Assembly: GCA_025435555.1 (NCBI GenBank)
Contig: JAIWWG010000003.1
Coordinates: 620,001-684,000, forward strand
Length of the DNA: 64,000 nt
Reading direction: 5' to 3'
Source of the DNA: Chytriomyces cf. hyalinus JEL632
Taxonomy: Eukaryota; Chytridiomycota; Chytridiomycetes; Chytridiales; Chytriomycetaceae
The first letter of the stretch is position 1, and each line of letters begins with the position of its first letter. Under the pieces are notes generated by a model. That model was given only the letters and a program-made list of their open reading frames with translations. It searched no databases and was not told the DNA's origin. Both the position numbers and the translations under genes were made by a program. Shown piece by piece: positions 23,957 through 35,856 of the stretch.

Positions 23957-24371
23957 GTTTTTGTTGTATGGTATGTGTGCGTTTGTGCTGGATGTTGGAT
24001 TTGCTGGTACTTAAGCAATATTGTTTGCAAGTCCGCAGCGACTGGGCCACTACTGCAGCAGGTTCAGAGTGTGGAAAAGAGTCCGCAACCAGGTGTCACC
24101 CAAATTGTGTTGGGTGATGTCATTCTCGCGGTTGGCATCGATCCCTGCTCCGCTTCGTTGTTGCTTAATGTGCATCTGACATGTCAGTTCATGCACGATG
24201 AAAACCGACGAATTTGAGTCAGGCAAAGCTCAGACGGCGATGCTGCATCAGGCGCACATCTCAGCAATTCTGCGTGATGCATCGGCCAAAACAATTGGCA
24301 CAGTCAGGTTGTTCGAGCAAAGCCACACGAAATTGAGGACTCGATCCAATTTAAAAAAACTCCAACCCAAC
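23957..24371. other. Divergent intergenic region
   Basis: Promoter space between the SGNH hydrolase (minus) and the Sel1-repeat gene (plus). No gene seen. Confidence 0.55.
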
Positions 24372-25732
24372 ATGAGCGACGACAAGAACGCACCGACCCA
24401 AGGGGGCCTGTTTGGCGCCGTATCGTATGTGCAGCAGATGGGCACCGACGCCATGTCCAGTGTGAGCGGGATGCTTGGCCTTGGTGAGAGAGCCGCTCAG
24501 ACACACTCTTTCCTCAGCACTCTCTCTGATCATCTTCCTCTCTTTTCTCTGGTTCTCTTATTTTTTGCATTCATGCGGCTGTTGATATACAGCCCAAAAG
24601 ACACCAGCCCAACTGGAACTTGAAGCTCACAACGCCGCTGTCGCGTCCGTGCGCAAGAACAACAACGATGACAGCGATGACGACGACAATTTCATCGAAA
24701 GAGCCTATCTCGTTTACAAAGGTGGGATCGAAAACCGTTTTTACACCAGCATTCCTAACATGTGATTTGATTTTGATTGATCCAACAGAGTGGTGCGATA
24801 CGCACGAGAGAGAGCGCAACGACGAGGCAAAGACCCAGTACGAGCTGTACCTGGAGCAGCAGGCGAAGCTGAAACCCGTGCCTGGATCACCCCAGTTCAA
24901 GTTTGTCAATGGCTGGAGACACTTTCAGAAAAAGCAGTACGCCCAAGCAATGGACGAATACATGGAAGGAGCTGCCGCAGGGAACCCAGAATGCCAATGC
25001 GAGCTGGGAGCCATGCATTTGAGTTGAGTCCAGGCGCTTTCTTTCCCAATGTGATCGCAACAGCAGTGCTGACAAAAAATCATAGGCGGCTTGGCCACGT
25101 ACAGAAGGAACGAAGAAGCTGCCGCCGAATACTACCGACTTGCTGCCAACCAAGGCCTTGCGAAAGCGCAATTCAATTTCGCACTGTGCTGCACAAACGG
25201 TTGGGGAGTTCCCAAAAACGAGTCCAAAGCCGTTCAGTTGTACCGCGCTGCAGCCGACCAGGGATTCCCTGGGGCAGAGTATGAAGTGGGCATGCGGTAT
25301 GTTTTAGGCAAAGGAGTACCAGAGGATGAATCCATTGCAGCGCGTTGGTTTGAACGTGCCGGTAACCAAGGTACGCCACATGTCTTATGTTTCAATGGCA
25401 TCTCAGCTGACCTTTACCCGCTGAAATTTACCCGTTCATCGGATCAACACTACACAGGACATGCAATGGCCCAAACAAATTTGGGCATCATGTACTTTGA
25501 AGGTGCTGGTGTAGAGAAGAACATTGAAAAGTGTCTGTACTGGTACAGAAAGGCGGCAAAAGGTGGAAGTGCGACTGCTCAGAATAATCTCGGAGACATG
25601 TTTGAAAATGCGACCGGCGTGGACCTTGATTTGGAGAAGGCGAAAGAGTACTACAAGGATGCTGCCTTGAACGGCCACACGCGTGCTAGTGAGCGACTGG
25701 TTGCGCTGGGTGGGACTCTGCCGTCCAAGTGA
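24372..25732 (+). CDS. Sel1-repeat (SLR) protein
   Basis: Helical-repeat adaptor of the Sel1/TPR class. Exons 24372-24483, 24593-24721, 24789-25022, 25086-25370 and 25458-25732 (1035 nt, 344 aa). The N-terminal 100 residues are polar with an acidic DDSDDDD patch; then come about five to six Sel1 units such as NQGLAKAQFNFALCCTNG, DQGFPGAEYEVGMRYVLG and HAMAQTNLGIMYFEGAG. No signal peptide or TM segment. Intron 3 has donor GTTGAG. SLR proteins serve as scaffolds in ERAD, chitin synthase activation or signalling; nothing here picks one. Confidence 0.88.
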
Positions 25733-26233
25733 AGCGAGCGCAGAAGGAAGGATGTGACAGTATATTCAGTAAAATAAATTATCTACGGTTTGTGAGTCTA
25801 TAATCGACCAACAGTTTGGCGCATCGATATAGCCTTCAAACGTACCGATGGGGAATCCTGAGATGTTTGGTCTGCCGAGTTGGTCACCCCGCACCGCATC
25901 AGCACAGGTCACTGCAGAGGTTGGGTGTTGAACAACTTGATTCGAGCTCCCTTTGATTTCTCAGTGTGCAATCAGGCTGAATCTGAGTCAGTCCCCTTGA
26001 AAAACCTCCTTTGAAAAACTACCCTTGAAAATGGGGAACCCGAAAACACCCTTTCCTGGTGATCAGGATATTGATGTGACAGAAAAAAGTCCTTGAAAAC
26101 GAGGCCTTCCCAGCAACTCCACAACCCAGTGAATAAGCAATCACCGCGCTAGCCCAACACTCACCCTCTTAGGGTATCCCCGATAATTCGACACAAACAC
26201 AGACACGCAACTCTGGTGAAACACATCTCACAG
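25733..26233. other. Intergenic, no gene recognised
   Basis: AATAAA at about 25770 ends the Sel1 gene. The remainder, up to the gag-like relic, has no recognisable gene and could include flanking sequence of that element; I cannot define its ends. Confidence 0.5.
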
Positions 26234-27296
26234 ATGTCTGAATTCTCCACCATTCTTTGTCCGCCAAAGTGCTTCACTGGTGCGACAAGATATGATTTCG
26301 ACATGCATTATGCGCCGTGTACTCCGGTACGCCGAATCATGTGGTGTTGCTGCTGTTTTGAATAAAGACTGGGTGATTGAACCGGCGCTGCCAGTTCCGA
26401 TACCAGCCAACAACCACCCGCGTCCTGGGCCGTATCCGCAGGATGGACCTGCTGCTGAAACGTGCGCCTGGATGGCCCGATTGGACATGCACAAGCTTGA
26501 GTGGCAGAACAATGTCAGCGCGAGGCAATTCTACGACCAATCCGTGGCACGCCGTTCCGCTAAAGTTGCAGAAAACGAGCAAGCCGTTTCTATCCTCACT
26601 GCCTGTTTCGCGGATTCGGATCTTGATCTTGTGGATCACGTGGAACTCGCGTCGGCAAACGTAGTCAAGCTGCGAGACATGTTTCACGACAGGACCAAAC
26701 ACGTGCTGACTTTTCACTGGCAAAGGCGATGGGACATGGTTACGCTCTCACGCGACGCGGATACCTCCGAGATACAATAATTTATCAATGCCGTGGCCGA
26801 GTTGGTGGATGAAGGCGACACTGTTTACCCCCATGATACCAGGACGCTGCTATACATTTCGTTTTCCAAGATCATTCGCAACCCAACCGAGCAGGCGGAA
26901 TTTACCTGGTTTACTTACAGGGTCCAAGTCGAAGGCACAAAAAGTTTCGTACCACTGGTTCAAGCACCCATTCCAGCTCCACTCGGCCTGATGGTACAAG
27001 GACGGCATCATTATTCCCGCGCTCTTCAAAATGTTATGGAAGCCCTCGAGCGCTGCAAACAGCAAATGCTCCAAAACCTCGCTCATGCTGCTGCAATCGT
27101 GAAGGCATGCGAGCACCACGGCCGATGCAAGCATGACACAGCCAGCTGCCGCGTTATCAAGAATCAGAAATCGTTGAAGAAGAAGTTACCAACCAAAGTT
27201 TCAAAAGGAAATGCTAAACGCTGCAAACTGTGCCACCAAAGCAAACATGCTCTGAGGGACTGCCCAAAAGTCAAAGAAGTCATGCAACTGCACTGA
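26234..27296 (+). mobile_element. Retrotransposon gag-like relic with C-terminal zinc knuckle
   Basis: Fossil. The region encodes a gag-like polypeptide: a helical part with spaced Trp residues reminiscent of the Ty1/Copia UBN2-type gag and a C-terminal CCHC knuckle of form C-x2-C-x4-H-x4-C near 27217-27280. No protease, reverse transcriptase or integrase follows, and I see no LTRs that bracket it. It appears interrupted (roughly one or two breaks). Copia-like assignment is tentative; a domesticated gag-derived gene is the alternative. Confidence 0.45.
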
Positions 27297-27707
27297 AAAT
27301 GAAAATAGGATGAGTAGGAAAAGGATTGTCAGAGCTATAGCAGCGTGTTGCGTTCGATAAATGAAATAAAAGTTGCTGTGAAGGGCCCAAAATAGAGCTT
27401 GTTCTATTCATACTGAAAGAAAGCGACGCGCTGCGCATAAATAAACTATTGCTCAAAAAACGTATCGCCGAGGATAGGGTGTTTCATATAGTCGACCATC
27501 CTCAAAAGCGCGCAGTGTTGTAATGTCAGATCGAAATCCAATGTTGAAAGTGAAAACAGGAAATTATGAACTCGACACGAGTAAACAATGTGCGTGGGAT
27601 CAAAACAGGAACTATCGTTGTTGTGGGAAAGAGGAATCTTCTGCATCGGCCCAACATGAGCAGAGACAAGTCAAAAAGACAAAGCAGCAGAAAAGACGTT
27701 ATAAAAG
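27297..27707. other. Flank between gag-like relic and tRNA-Pro
   Basis: No gene seen. The last 10 bases before the tRNA (plus strand) include an A-rich run, which on the minus strand gives the T-rich Pol III termination region of the tRNA gene (TTTTAT). Confidence 0.5.
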
Positions 27708-27778
27708 GGCCCAACCGGGAATTGAACCCGGGACCTCTTCTACCCTAAAGAAGAATCATACTACTAGACCATTGGGCC
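27708..27778 (-). tRNA. tRNA-Pro (anticodon AGG)
   Basis: The minus strand folds as a cloverleaf: acceptor stem GGCCCAA with TTGGGCC, A box TGGTCTAGTAG, anticodon stem CTTCT/AGAAG with loop TTAGGGT (anticodon AGG), and T arm with B box GGTTCAATTCC. 71 nt, no intron, CCA not encoded. A TTTTAT stretch follows. Two LTR insertions lie 9-10 bp upstream of its 5' end (see 27789 and 33911). Confidence 0.95.
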
Positions 27779-27788
27779 GATGAGTAAT

Positions 27789-27980
27789 TGTTACGGAAAT
27801 AAAGCAATGTTGGTTGATAGATGATCTTTATTGGTAGAAGGACACTGGCTTTTATACTGCTGTGGTGAGGGTGATTTGAACTTTGTTGTTTTCGAGAAGT
27901 TTCTATCTCCGGAATTTTGAAGGAAAAATTAAAGTCAAGTAAAATGGACACAATGGAGGAACTGGCGTTATTACGCAACA
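27789..27980 (-). repeat. 3' LTR of the Gypsy element
   Basis: 192 bp, TG...CA termini, no difference seen from the copy at 33715-33906. Confidence 0.95.
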
Positions 27981-30053
27981 CCCGCCTCCAAGAGCGTACG
28001 CGATGAGAAAGGTCGTTGCTTGGGTTCATGTACGTCTTTCTTGAGTCTTTGGCGTAGCTCTGGAGTGGCATCTAACCAACAGTTGAAAATGGGGCTATGA
28101 TCCTTCCATTTTATTAGGACCTGAGTTTTTCCTTGAAGTTTCCGCGCCGCGAGCACCGATTCGATGGTTCGTAAATCTGGCGGGAGCGACTGCAGCGGGT
28201 GAGGTTTCGCTGAGTCCCAGTAATACATTTTTAATTTCTCAGGGTGGAAGACCTTGTGGATATTCCATTCATCAGGAATCTTGAGTCGACACAGCGGAAC
28301 ATCGCCGATCAGCTCTGTGATCTCGTAAGGTCCAGAGTAGCAGTCCGACAATTTCGCGATCGGTCGGTCTTCAAGAATCTTGGGCCGAAAATCGCGCAAC
28401 GATAGCAGGACAAGATCTCCGACCTGGAAAGGCGATTCTAGGCGTCGTCGATTGGCAGCGGATGCGTAACGGTCTTGGGAGTCGCGAATTCTGTCGCATG
28501 TGGCTTGGTGAGTGGCTTGTAAATCTCTCAGCATGAGCGGATCATATGGTGTTAATCCAACATCAATGAATGATGCAGGGTGTCGCCCGTATTCCAGATA
28601 GTATGGAGTGTAGCCAGTGGTGGAGCTCACAGTGTCATTTATACCGAATTCAACCTTGGGTAAGTGCTCATCCCAGTCGTCTTGCCAGTAATTAACTTCG
28701 GAACGTAGGGCAGAGAGTACCCAGTCGTTCTTTTGCTCGGTTTGCCCGTCGGCTTGGGGATGGTAAGCTGTTGTCATGGCCAATTCTATCTTGAGAGACT
28801 GACACAAAGAATTCCAGAAGTTTGACGTGAACTTTGAGTCTCGGTCACTGATGAATCGTCGAGGGAGTCCGTGGTGTTTGAATACATCGTTGAAAAAGAT
28901 GTTTGCAATGTCCTTGGCGGTGGAGGTGTCATGGCAGGGAAAAAGTCGGGTGCGTTTGGTGAAGGAGTCAACAATGACCATGAGTGCAGTGTGTCCAGAC
29001 TTGGTTTGTGGGAGTTTGGTAATAAAATCCATTGAGATGGTGTGCCAAGGGTGTGGTGGGATTGCGTGAGGCTGGAGCAATCCATACGGGAGTCGTTGTG
29101 CAATCTTGTGCCGTTGGCACGCGTCGCAGGATTGGACAAATTGCTGAATGTCTTTGTGGATCTTGGGCCAGTGGAAATATCTTGTAAGTCTTTCGGCTGT
29201 TCGTTCCCAATTGTTGTGAATAACTGGTCCATACGAATGAGCAGATCGAACCAGCTGATTTCGAAGGGGCATTGGGACGAAAACTCTTGCGTGAGTCTTG
29301 TCGGTGTAATACAATAGGCCGCTGTGAAGTTTGTATCTGGAAATCGTATTCTTGAGGGAAGCTGGAACCAATGCAGGGTCATTCTCGAATGTATCAGGAT
29401 CTTCTGGGTCGATAAGGTACTTTGAGATTTCTTGGTATTGCGGATCATCTGGGTTCATGGATTTGATGTCATCCATCAGGTCCTCTGTTATCGAAAGCTC
29501 AGTCGCAAATAACTGGTCAACTTGAGGCTCTTGGATGTTGGAAATTGTCTGATTTACGCCAGGTGAGACTTGAATTCCAATTTCTTGAGAGTGCTTTAAT
29601 CGTGACAGTGCGTCTGCAATCTTGTTCCATTGTCCAGGTTTCCACTGAATCTGGAAGTCGTAAGCAAGAATGTCGGCAATCCAGCGGTGATGGACTGGGC
29701 GAAGTTTTGGCTGGTCAAGGATTCTCCGAAGGGACTGATGGTCCGTGAACACAAAAACTCGGGCATCATGAACGTAAGCTCGATGATGTCGTAGTGCTTC
29801 GACGAGTGCCAATATTTCTCCTTCATAGGGATGGTATTTCGATTCGGCGTCATTACATTTGCGTGAGTGAAAGGCTACCGGCTGATCTATCAAATTCTCG
29901 TCTGGCTGGGCTACGTAACTGGAGATGGCTCGCTTAGACCAGTCGGTGTACAAGTGGACTGGTTTGTTTGGGTCAAACATGGCAAGTGAGGATGGGTCAG
30001 CTAGGGCCTTCTTGGCTTTCTGAAACAGGTCTTGTGCTTCTTTGGTCCAAACT

Positions 30054-30928
30054 TGTTGAATATCAGTCTCAAGTGATGGAGCACTGTTTACTTCAATAAA
30101 GGTTAAGTCTCCCTGATTCATCTCTTATTCTCTACTGCAGATAAAGAAGAGTCACGCACCTCACCATTCCACCAACCTCAATACATATGGGCATGAATTA
30201 TGACATTGAGTAGGGTAAACGTCTAGTAGATACTATAACAAGGAATGAATACACGAATACACGTGTTCTATGAAGGGTGCGGACTTGTAGATGATGATAG
30301 CTTATTTCACTACATGACTTCAACTATTCTTGCTCTGATCAAGAATAAAGATGGTTGAAAGTAATTGTCTGGAATATATATGATGCTGGCCTAGTTGTTA
30401 AGGTTCGCGACTACAGACCAACAGGTCCCTGGTTCAACCCACACTGCTGCCAGTTTCATGCAGCTATCTTCTGATCTTTATAGAGAAATAAGCAGAAGAA
30501 GAAGAAATAGAAATCAACTTGGAAAAGTATTCTATTACTACTTTTGTATGACTAATATGTCAAGCCAGTCAAGCAATTAATCAATAACCTTACCCAGTGT
30601 GGGGATATTAATTATGATTGACAAGCCTTAACTGTCAGCCAGCAATGAATGACTAATCAGCCTGAAAAAACTGAATTGTCAGCACTGACTCACTTTTTCA
30701 GCAATTTCAAACTGCAAAATGAAAAATGGATGATTTCACATCAAATCTCATTTGTAGAACTGAAATGACAAATGAAATGGAAAAAAGGGTGGCTCAAAAG
30801 TGAAACTGAAGAAAGCCCAATGAGATTTTGCAGGAGCCAAAAATGTATATAAGGAGAGCTGTTTTGATGTGTTGTGATTCACCTTAAGATAATAAATCCT
30901 ATCAAAGCCCAAAACCCAAATCCTCACA
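30054..30928 (+). mobile_element. Solo LTR inserted in the Gypsy pol region
   Basis: Fossil. An 875-bp block with TG...CA ends, bounded by a 5-bp duplication AAACT (30049-30053 and 30929-30933). Orientation is plus: TATATAAG at 30846 and AATAAA at 30891 near the right end fit the U3-R-U5 order of an LTR. It belongs to a family different from its host element, and it is younger than that element. No internal coding region is present. Confidence 0.8.
30387..30440 (+). repeat. tRNA-like segment (Pol III A and B boxes) inside the solo LTR
   Basis: TGGCCTAGTTGTTAAGG (A-box-like, 30387-30403) and GGTTCAACCC (B-box-like, 30431-30440) are spaced as in tRNA genes and tRNA-derived SINEs. The acceptor and T stems do not pair well, so this is not a functional tRNA; it looks like the head of a SINE or a captured tRNA fragment within U3. 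Confidence 0.5.
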
Positions 30929-33714
30929 AAACTTGATGGAAAGGTACGGTTTTGTGTCCTTTAAGGAGGTCTGATAGAGGTGCTAACAGGCTGGCATGAT
31001 TTCTTACAAAACGGTGGATAGTGTTGGCTAGTCCAAGGAAACCACGTAGATCAGTAAAGGACTGGGGCTCGTCGTAATTCTGGATGGCCATGTATCGACT
31101 TGGTAAGACGCTGATCTTCCCTTGAGAAATCTTGTAACCAAGGTACTCCAATGATTCAGTGAAGAATTGACACTTGTGAAGTCGAACATGGAAATTGTTT
31201 TCTTGAAGGCGTTGGAGGACTATACTGAGGTGATTCATGTGTTCTGCGTAGGTCTCGGAGTAGATTAACAGGTCATCAATGTAGCAGGAAAGGAAACGGT
31301 CGACCAGGTCGCGAAAAATCGAGTTGATTGTGGCTTGGAAGGTTCCGGGCGCGTTTGCAAGTCCAAATGGCATCACGATCCATTTGAAATGTCTGTACTT
31401 TGTTCGAAATGCAGTCTTGTGTGTGTCGGCAGGTAGAATTCTTATTTGATGGTAACCAGAGGCAAGGTCAATTTTGCTGAAGAATTTGGCTTTTCCCAGG
31501 CGGTCTAGGGACTCCAGAATGTTGGGCAAGGGTGCTCGATTCTTGACAGTGAGTTTGTTCAATGCTCGGTAGTCAAAAACTAATCTGAGTTTGTCCTTTT
31601 GTTAGACAAAGAATACTGGGGCTCCATACGGTGAAATGGATTCTTTGATTCGGCCATGCTTGAGTAGGAAATCGAGCTCGTCTCGGAGGGTTGACAACTC
31701 TTTCTCGTTCATTGGATAAATTGGTCGCCATGGTGGCGTGGATTCTGGGCTTGTTTCAATCTTCAGGTCGGTGGTTCTGGATGGAGGGAGTCCCTCGAAT
31801 GTACTAAACACTTTTGGATAACGATCCAAAAGCTGCTGCAGGTCTGGATTCAATTTCGATTTTGCTTCTCTGTCAAGCTGATTGCTATCTTCAGTAGTCA
31901 ATTGCGAAGGGCCATTCGAAGGCTCGGAAGGAATTAGGACTCCACACAGCATGTCGTGCATGGGTTTACGGATGATTTTCTTGAACTGTATTGCTGACAG
32001 GATCTCTGGAATTTTTCTTGGAGTGGCGCAGGTCCAGGTATGGTTTTTGATCTTTACGGTATTTGACGGCCAGTCGATAACAGGATTATGTTTGTTTAAC
32101 CAGTCCTTTCCAAGGATCAGGTCGTAGGCTAGAGACGGGACTGCCGTGAAGGAATGGGAATCTTGGAATTCATTGTCTTTGACAATAAAGGGAATTGGGA
32201 GGGTACAATGCCCTCGAATCATTGTTTTGTCTGCCAATTTGATCAATACGGTACTGGAATTCTTGTCCACGTAGCTGCTGGCATATTTGGATTGAATGAA
32301 ACTGGGATTGGCTCCAGAGTCAATGAGAATGGATACTGGCTGGTGATTGATTACACCTTGGCAAATGAGTAGTCCTGGCTGGTTGGTGCGTTCTTGCAGG
32401 TGGTGGAGGGATAGTGTGGCTGCGTTTGTTTGACGGGGGCAATCAGAGGTAAAATTTTCCGTTGTTTTGTTTTCTGGTAAGGCTGAGACTGAGGGTAAAG
32501 GTTGGCAGGGCTTGCTGAGAACAAGGCTTTCAACAGGCACTTTCATCAATTGTTGGCTCTGAGTCTGAATCTGCTTGTGTGGCATGATTGACTGAAGGGT
32601 GTCTTTCTTGATGGAAGGATCGGCTGGGTTGTGGTCTTTCTTCAAAGGTAACTTTGTTCTTGAGCTTGCTACACTTGTCGATTGAATGATCTTTGGACTG
32701 ACAATAAACACACCATCCTTTTGAACGGTATTCAGCTTTCTGGACTGGAGTGAGAAGTCTGGAAGGCCTCCCTTGCTGCAGAGCATCTAGGTCTATGGGC
32801 TCATTCTGGAAAGGTCCAGGAGAGTGACTGGCTGGAGGAACTTGTTGGGCTTGGAGCTTGAAACGGTTACGAGGATAGGCTGAGGTCTTGGAACGCATGT
32901 TTCGTCGGTAGTACACATCATCAAGGCGTTCTGCTTCTGCTTGGAGCTTACTGAGGTCACCAGAGATGTTACCGAGTTCTGGAATCACTTGAAGATGTGG
33001 CTTGAGTCCATTGAGGTACTTTACACAAAGGAAGGCTTCGGGAAGGTGAACATTGGCAGAAGAAGTTGCAGATACTAATTCATTGAAGGCACTTGAGTAG
33101 ATGACTGCTGATCCTGTTTGCTGAATGGTGTCCAATGCGTCAATGGCTTGGGAGAGTGCTAGCTGAGATCCGAAACGTTTGTTGATCCATTGGGCGTATT
33201 CTGGCCAAGTCATTTCATCTCTTGTTGATTCTGGTAATTGTCTCCAGCGTTGGCGTGCAGTGCCGGTAAGTCCAGAGGAAACAAATTGAACATATGTCGG
33301 TTGGCCATTGTGAGTAATTGAGTTGATATCAGGTGCAAGGTTGTAGAGACGGCAGTTCTCCAAGTTACGTTCAAGGTAGTCATCAAGAATGTTCTGGATT
33401 TCATGGGCAGGTCTGTTTCCAAGTTTTCCACTGAATGGTAGTGGCTTGATACTTGGCATACGGAAGTCCTTTCGAGACAGGAGCTTGGTTTCTTCAATTG
33501 GTTTTGGTGAGGTTGCAAAGCTGGCAGTGTCACGGGTCTTGAGTGTGTTCATGAACTGAACAAGTTCATCCAAGGTTGATACAATGTCATTGGTGGTCAC
33601 AATACGGCCATTTACGTCGGCAAAGAATGTTGAGGCTTGGGAAGCAGCAAATGGCTCGTTGGTCATGGATTCTGGGCTGGTAGAGGAGGAGGACATCTAG
33701 CCGATGCTACCAAA

Positions 33715-33906
33715 TGTTACGGAAATAAAGCAATGTTGGTTGATAGATGATCTTTATTGGTAGAAGGACACTGGCTTTTATACTGCTGTGGTGAGGGTGA
33801 TTTGAACTTTGTTGTTTTCGAGAAGTTTCTATCTCCGGAATTTTGAAGGAAAAATTAAAGTCAAGTAAAATGGACACAATGGAGGAACTGGCGTTATTAC
33901 GCAACA
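33715..33906 (-). repeat. 5' LTR of the Gypsy element
   Basis: 192 bp. The base following it on the outside starts the GTAAT target duplication (33907-33911) that also precedes the other LTR (27784-27788). Confidence 0.95.
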
Positions 33907-33910
33907 GTAA

Positions 33911-34186
33911 TGTTACGTAATCTGTCGGATTACGTCACGCGTCTCTAATTGAGAACAATGGACACCCTTTTTCTTGACCGAACACAATGACACACCCTCC
34001 ACAATGCCCCATCACCAATCGTTTACTTCCTCTTTATTCTGTAACGCTATTTAAAGCGTGCAATATCACCTCAATAAAGATCAGTCTCCTCTCAATCTTT
34101 TCTCTGTTCTTAGCACTCTCCAACTCAATCCAAACTCCTTAATTGATCACGTAGCCACGCCGCAGCTCTTGGTCAATTCCCTATCA
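33911..34186 (+). mobile_element. Older solo LTR next to tRNA-Pro, split off by the Gypsy insertion
   Basis: Fossil. A 276-bp block beginning TGTTACGTAATC and ending TATCA, with TATTTAAAG near 34049 and AATAAA at 34073-34078 in plus orientation. Its 5-bp target duplication AGTAA lies at 34187-34191 on the right and at 27783-27787 on the left, that is, on the far side of the Gypsy element. The Gypsy element therefore entered at the very first base of this pre-existing solo LTR. Confidence 0.75.
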
Positions 34187-34610
34187 AGTAACTTTTTTCA
34201 TGGAAAAATTATGTATTGATGACTTTGACATTAACTTCGCGAGCTGAACAGGTGACAATAATGAACTAGCTTCCTCGCGCACTCAGAGCAAGGATTTATT
34301 TTCGTCTTGAAGGCTTGTATATCTCACACTCCCACCAAGAGTTGACATTTTGTTCGAAAAACCAGTGGGGCCAAAGAAAATGAAGCGACCAGCGCGCATT
34401 TTCTTTTTTGGGCAATCTGGGTATTGGACAAAATGCCGTTGCAGAGAACGTATCAGGAAAAAGTGTTGGGGGAACAGTATCATCTTTTTTTTTTTGCTTC
34501 CAGAAGCTTACATGTTTCTTTTTTAACTGGAGAGAAGCTCTCCCCCAAACCCATCAAAAAGAAACAAAAAAAAAAAACGCTCTTAAAAACACGCACACGC
34601 GCCCCCAAAC
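34187..34610. other. Promoter region of the first KRE9/KNH-like gene
   Basis: No gene seen. T-rich and A-rich tracts occur at 34484-34495 and 34559-34577, just upstream of the ATG at 34611. Confidence 0.5.
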
Positions 34611-35460
34611 ATGAGACTCACTTTCATTGCCACCGTTTCTACATTTGCAATCGCTGCCAATGCCGAAGCCCGTGTTCCTTCCTTTAACAGACGCGCCGAC
34701 AATGCAACCATTGCAACTGCAAACGCCACAGTTGCCGACCTACCCAAAAGCAGCGAAACTACTACTACTGCGTCCGCCGTCACGACCAAAAATGAAACGT
34801 CTCCCGCAACAAAGTCGAGCTCAAGCGCGTCTTCGAAACCGTCCAATGGAGACTTTGAAGTGCCCAAATCAAGCAAAAACAGTTATTTGACCATTATTAA
34901 TCCACTCGAGGGTACTGTTCACAATTGTGGGGAAGCCGTGGTTTGTCTGTTTTTTTTGTATGTTCAAAGAGGACCGCGGCGTTGCTGACAAAAAAAAACT
35001 GTGACAAATCCAGAAAATCACTTGGAGCGCAATCAACGCCGGAAACGACAAGTTTTTCGATGAAACGATTTCTCTTTATTTAGTCGATGCCAGCAACTAC
35101 AAGGACGCAAAGGTTGTCAGAGGCGGAAGCTTCCCCGGAGAAGTCGCCATCAAGAACTTGAAGGCCGAAGTCACGATTCCAAAGCTTCCTTCTGGCAAAA
35201 ACTATGCCATCAAAGTTTCTTACAAGGATACTACCAAGTATGTGGACTGGTACTCTACCGTGTTTGAGATTCGCTGTTCAGATGGGTCTTCGCCTGTGAG
35301 TGATGTCAAAGCCACGAGTGCTGGTGGTGGTGGTTCGGCTGTTCCTGCTACGGCTGCTGTGACGACTGAAAATAAGTCGCCATCTGACATTGCAAAGAGC
35401 GCGTCTCAATCTGTTTCTGCAGTTAGTTTTGTGTCTTTGATTGCTGCATTCTTGCTTTGA
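34611..35460 (+). CDS. KRE9/KNH-like Ser/Thr-rich GPI-anchored wall protein, array member 1
   Basis: Predicted cell-surface protein of the Ser-Thr-rich GPI-anchored family (Kre9/Knh1 N-terminal beta-sandwich domain). Exons 34611-34940 and 35014-35460 (777 nt, 258 aa). It has a signal peptide (MRLTFIATVSTFAIAANA), a Thr/Ser-rich spacer of about 75 residues, a domain with YLTIINPLEG and KITWSAINAGND, then YAIKVSYKD and a Ser-rich tail ending in a hydrophobic GPI-attachment-like segment. The other four members have two introns; this one has only the first, and the spacer is unique to it, so it is the most diverged copy. Confidence 0.88.
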
Positions 35461-35856
35461 AGTTGAAGGATGATGTCGATTTCTATTTACCGTTCAGTTC
35501 ATGAGTAGCAGCTAATAAATTCGCGTTTGGCAAAGCAGTTTGAGATGTGATGGGTGATTGTGTGATACGCGCGTGAACATCACCAAGGGTGTGCTTCACC
35601 ACCTTGGGATGCCTTCTGCGCTTCCTTTCCCTTCCTTTGACAATTCACCATTGTCGAGAGTCTCCATCCATCCATGTATAAAGTAAATAAAATAAAATAA
35701 AATAAATACGCTGTGCACAAATTGGGTCCCAATGTTTTAATCAAAGCCTCGCGTAAAAATTGCAAAAATTATAAAATTGGGTGCCGTGATCACTCTCGCT
35801 CGCTCTCTCAGAAGTAAAAATATTGTACACCAAAAACACACTCAAACTAACAAAAC
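35461..35856. other. Spacer in KRE9-like array with (AAATA)n repeat
   Basis: 3' end of member 1 (AATAAA at about 35514) and promoter of member 2. A short AAATA pentanucleotide repeat lies at about 35684-35706. No gene seen. Confidence 0.55.

Larger units (their letters stand above)
27789..33906 (-). mobile_element. Ty3/Gypsy chromovirus-type LTR retrotransposon, nearly complete but broken
   Basis: Fossil, read on the minus strand. LTRs of 192 bp at both ends (33715-33906 and 27789-27980) look identical and a 5-bp target duplication GTAAT flanks the element, so the insertion is young. Parts: primer site two bases after the 5' LTR beginning TGGTAGC (initiator-Met-like), gag with a CCHC knuckle (about 32530-33696), protease with DSGA and reverse transcriptase (about 30930-32786), then RNase H, integrase with HHCC and DDE segments, and a C-terminal chromodomain-like segment (about 27985-30050). 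Gag and pol are in different overlapping frames, as the family allows. It is broken: an 875-bp solo LTR sits in pol, and there is at least one further interruption. Confidence 0.93.

Noticed and set aside
30385-30455. A second functional tRNA gene
   Set aside because: A and B boxes are present but the acceptor and T stems do not pair; it lies within a solo LTR, so it is treated as a tRNA-derived segment.
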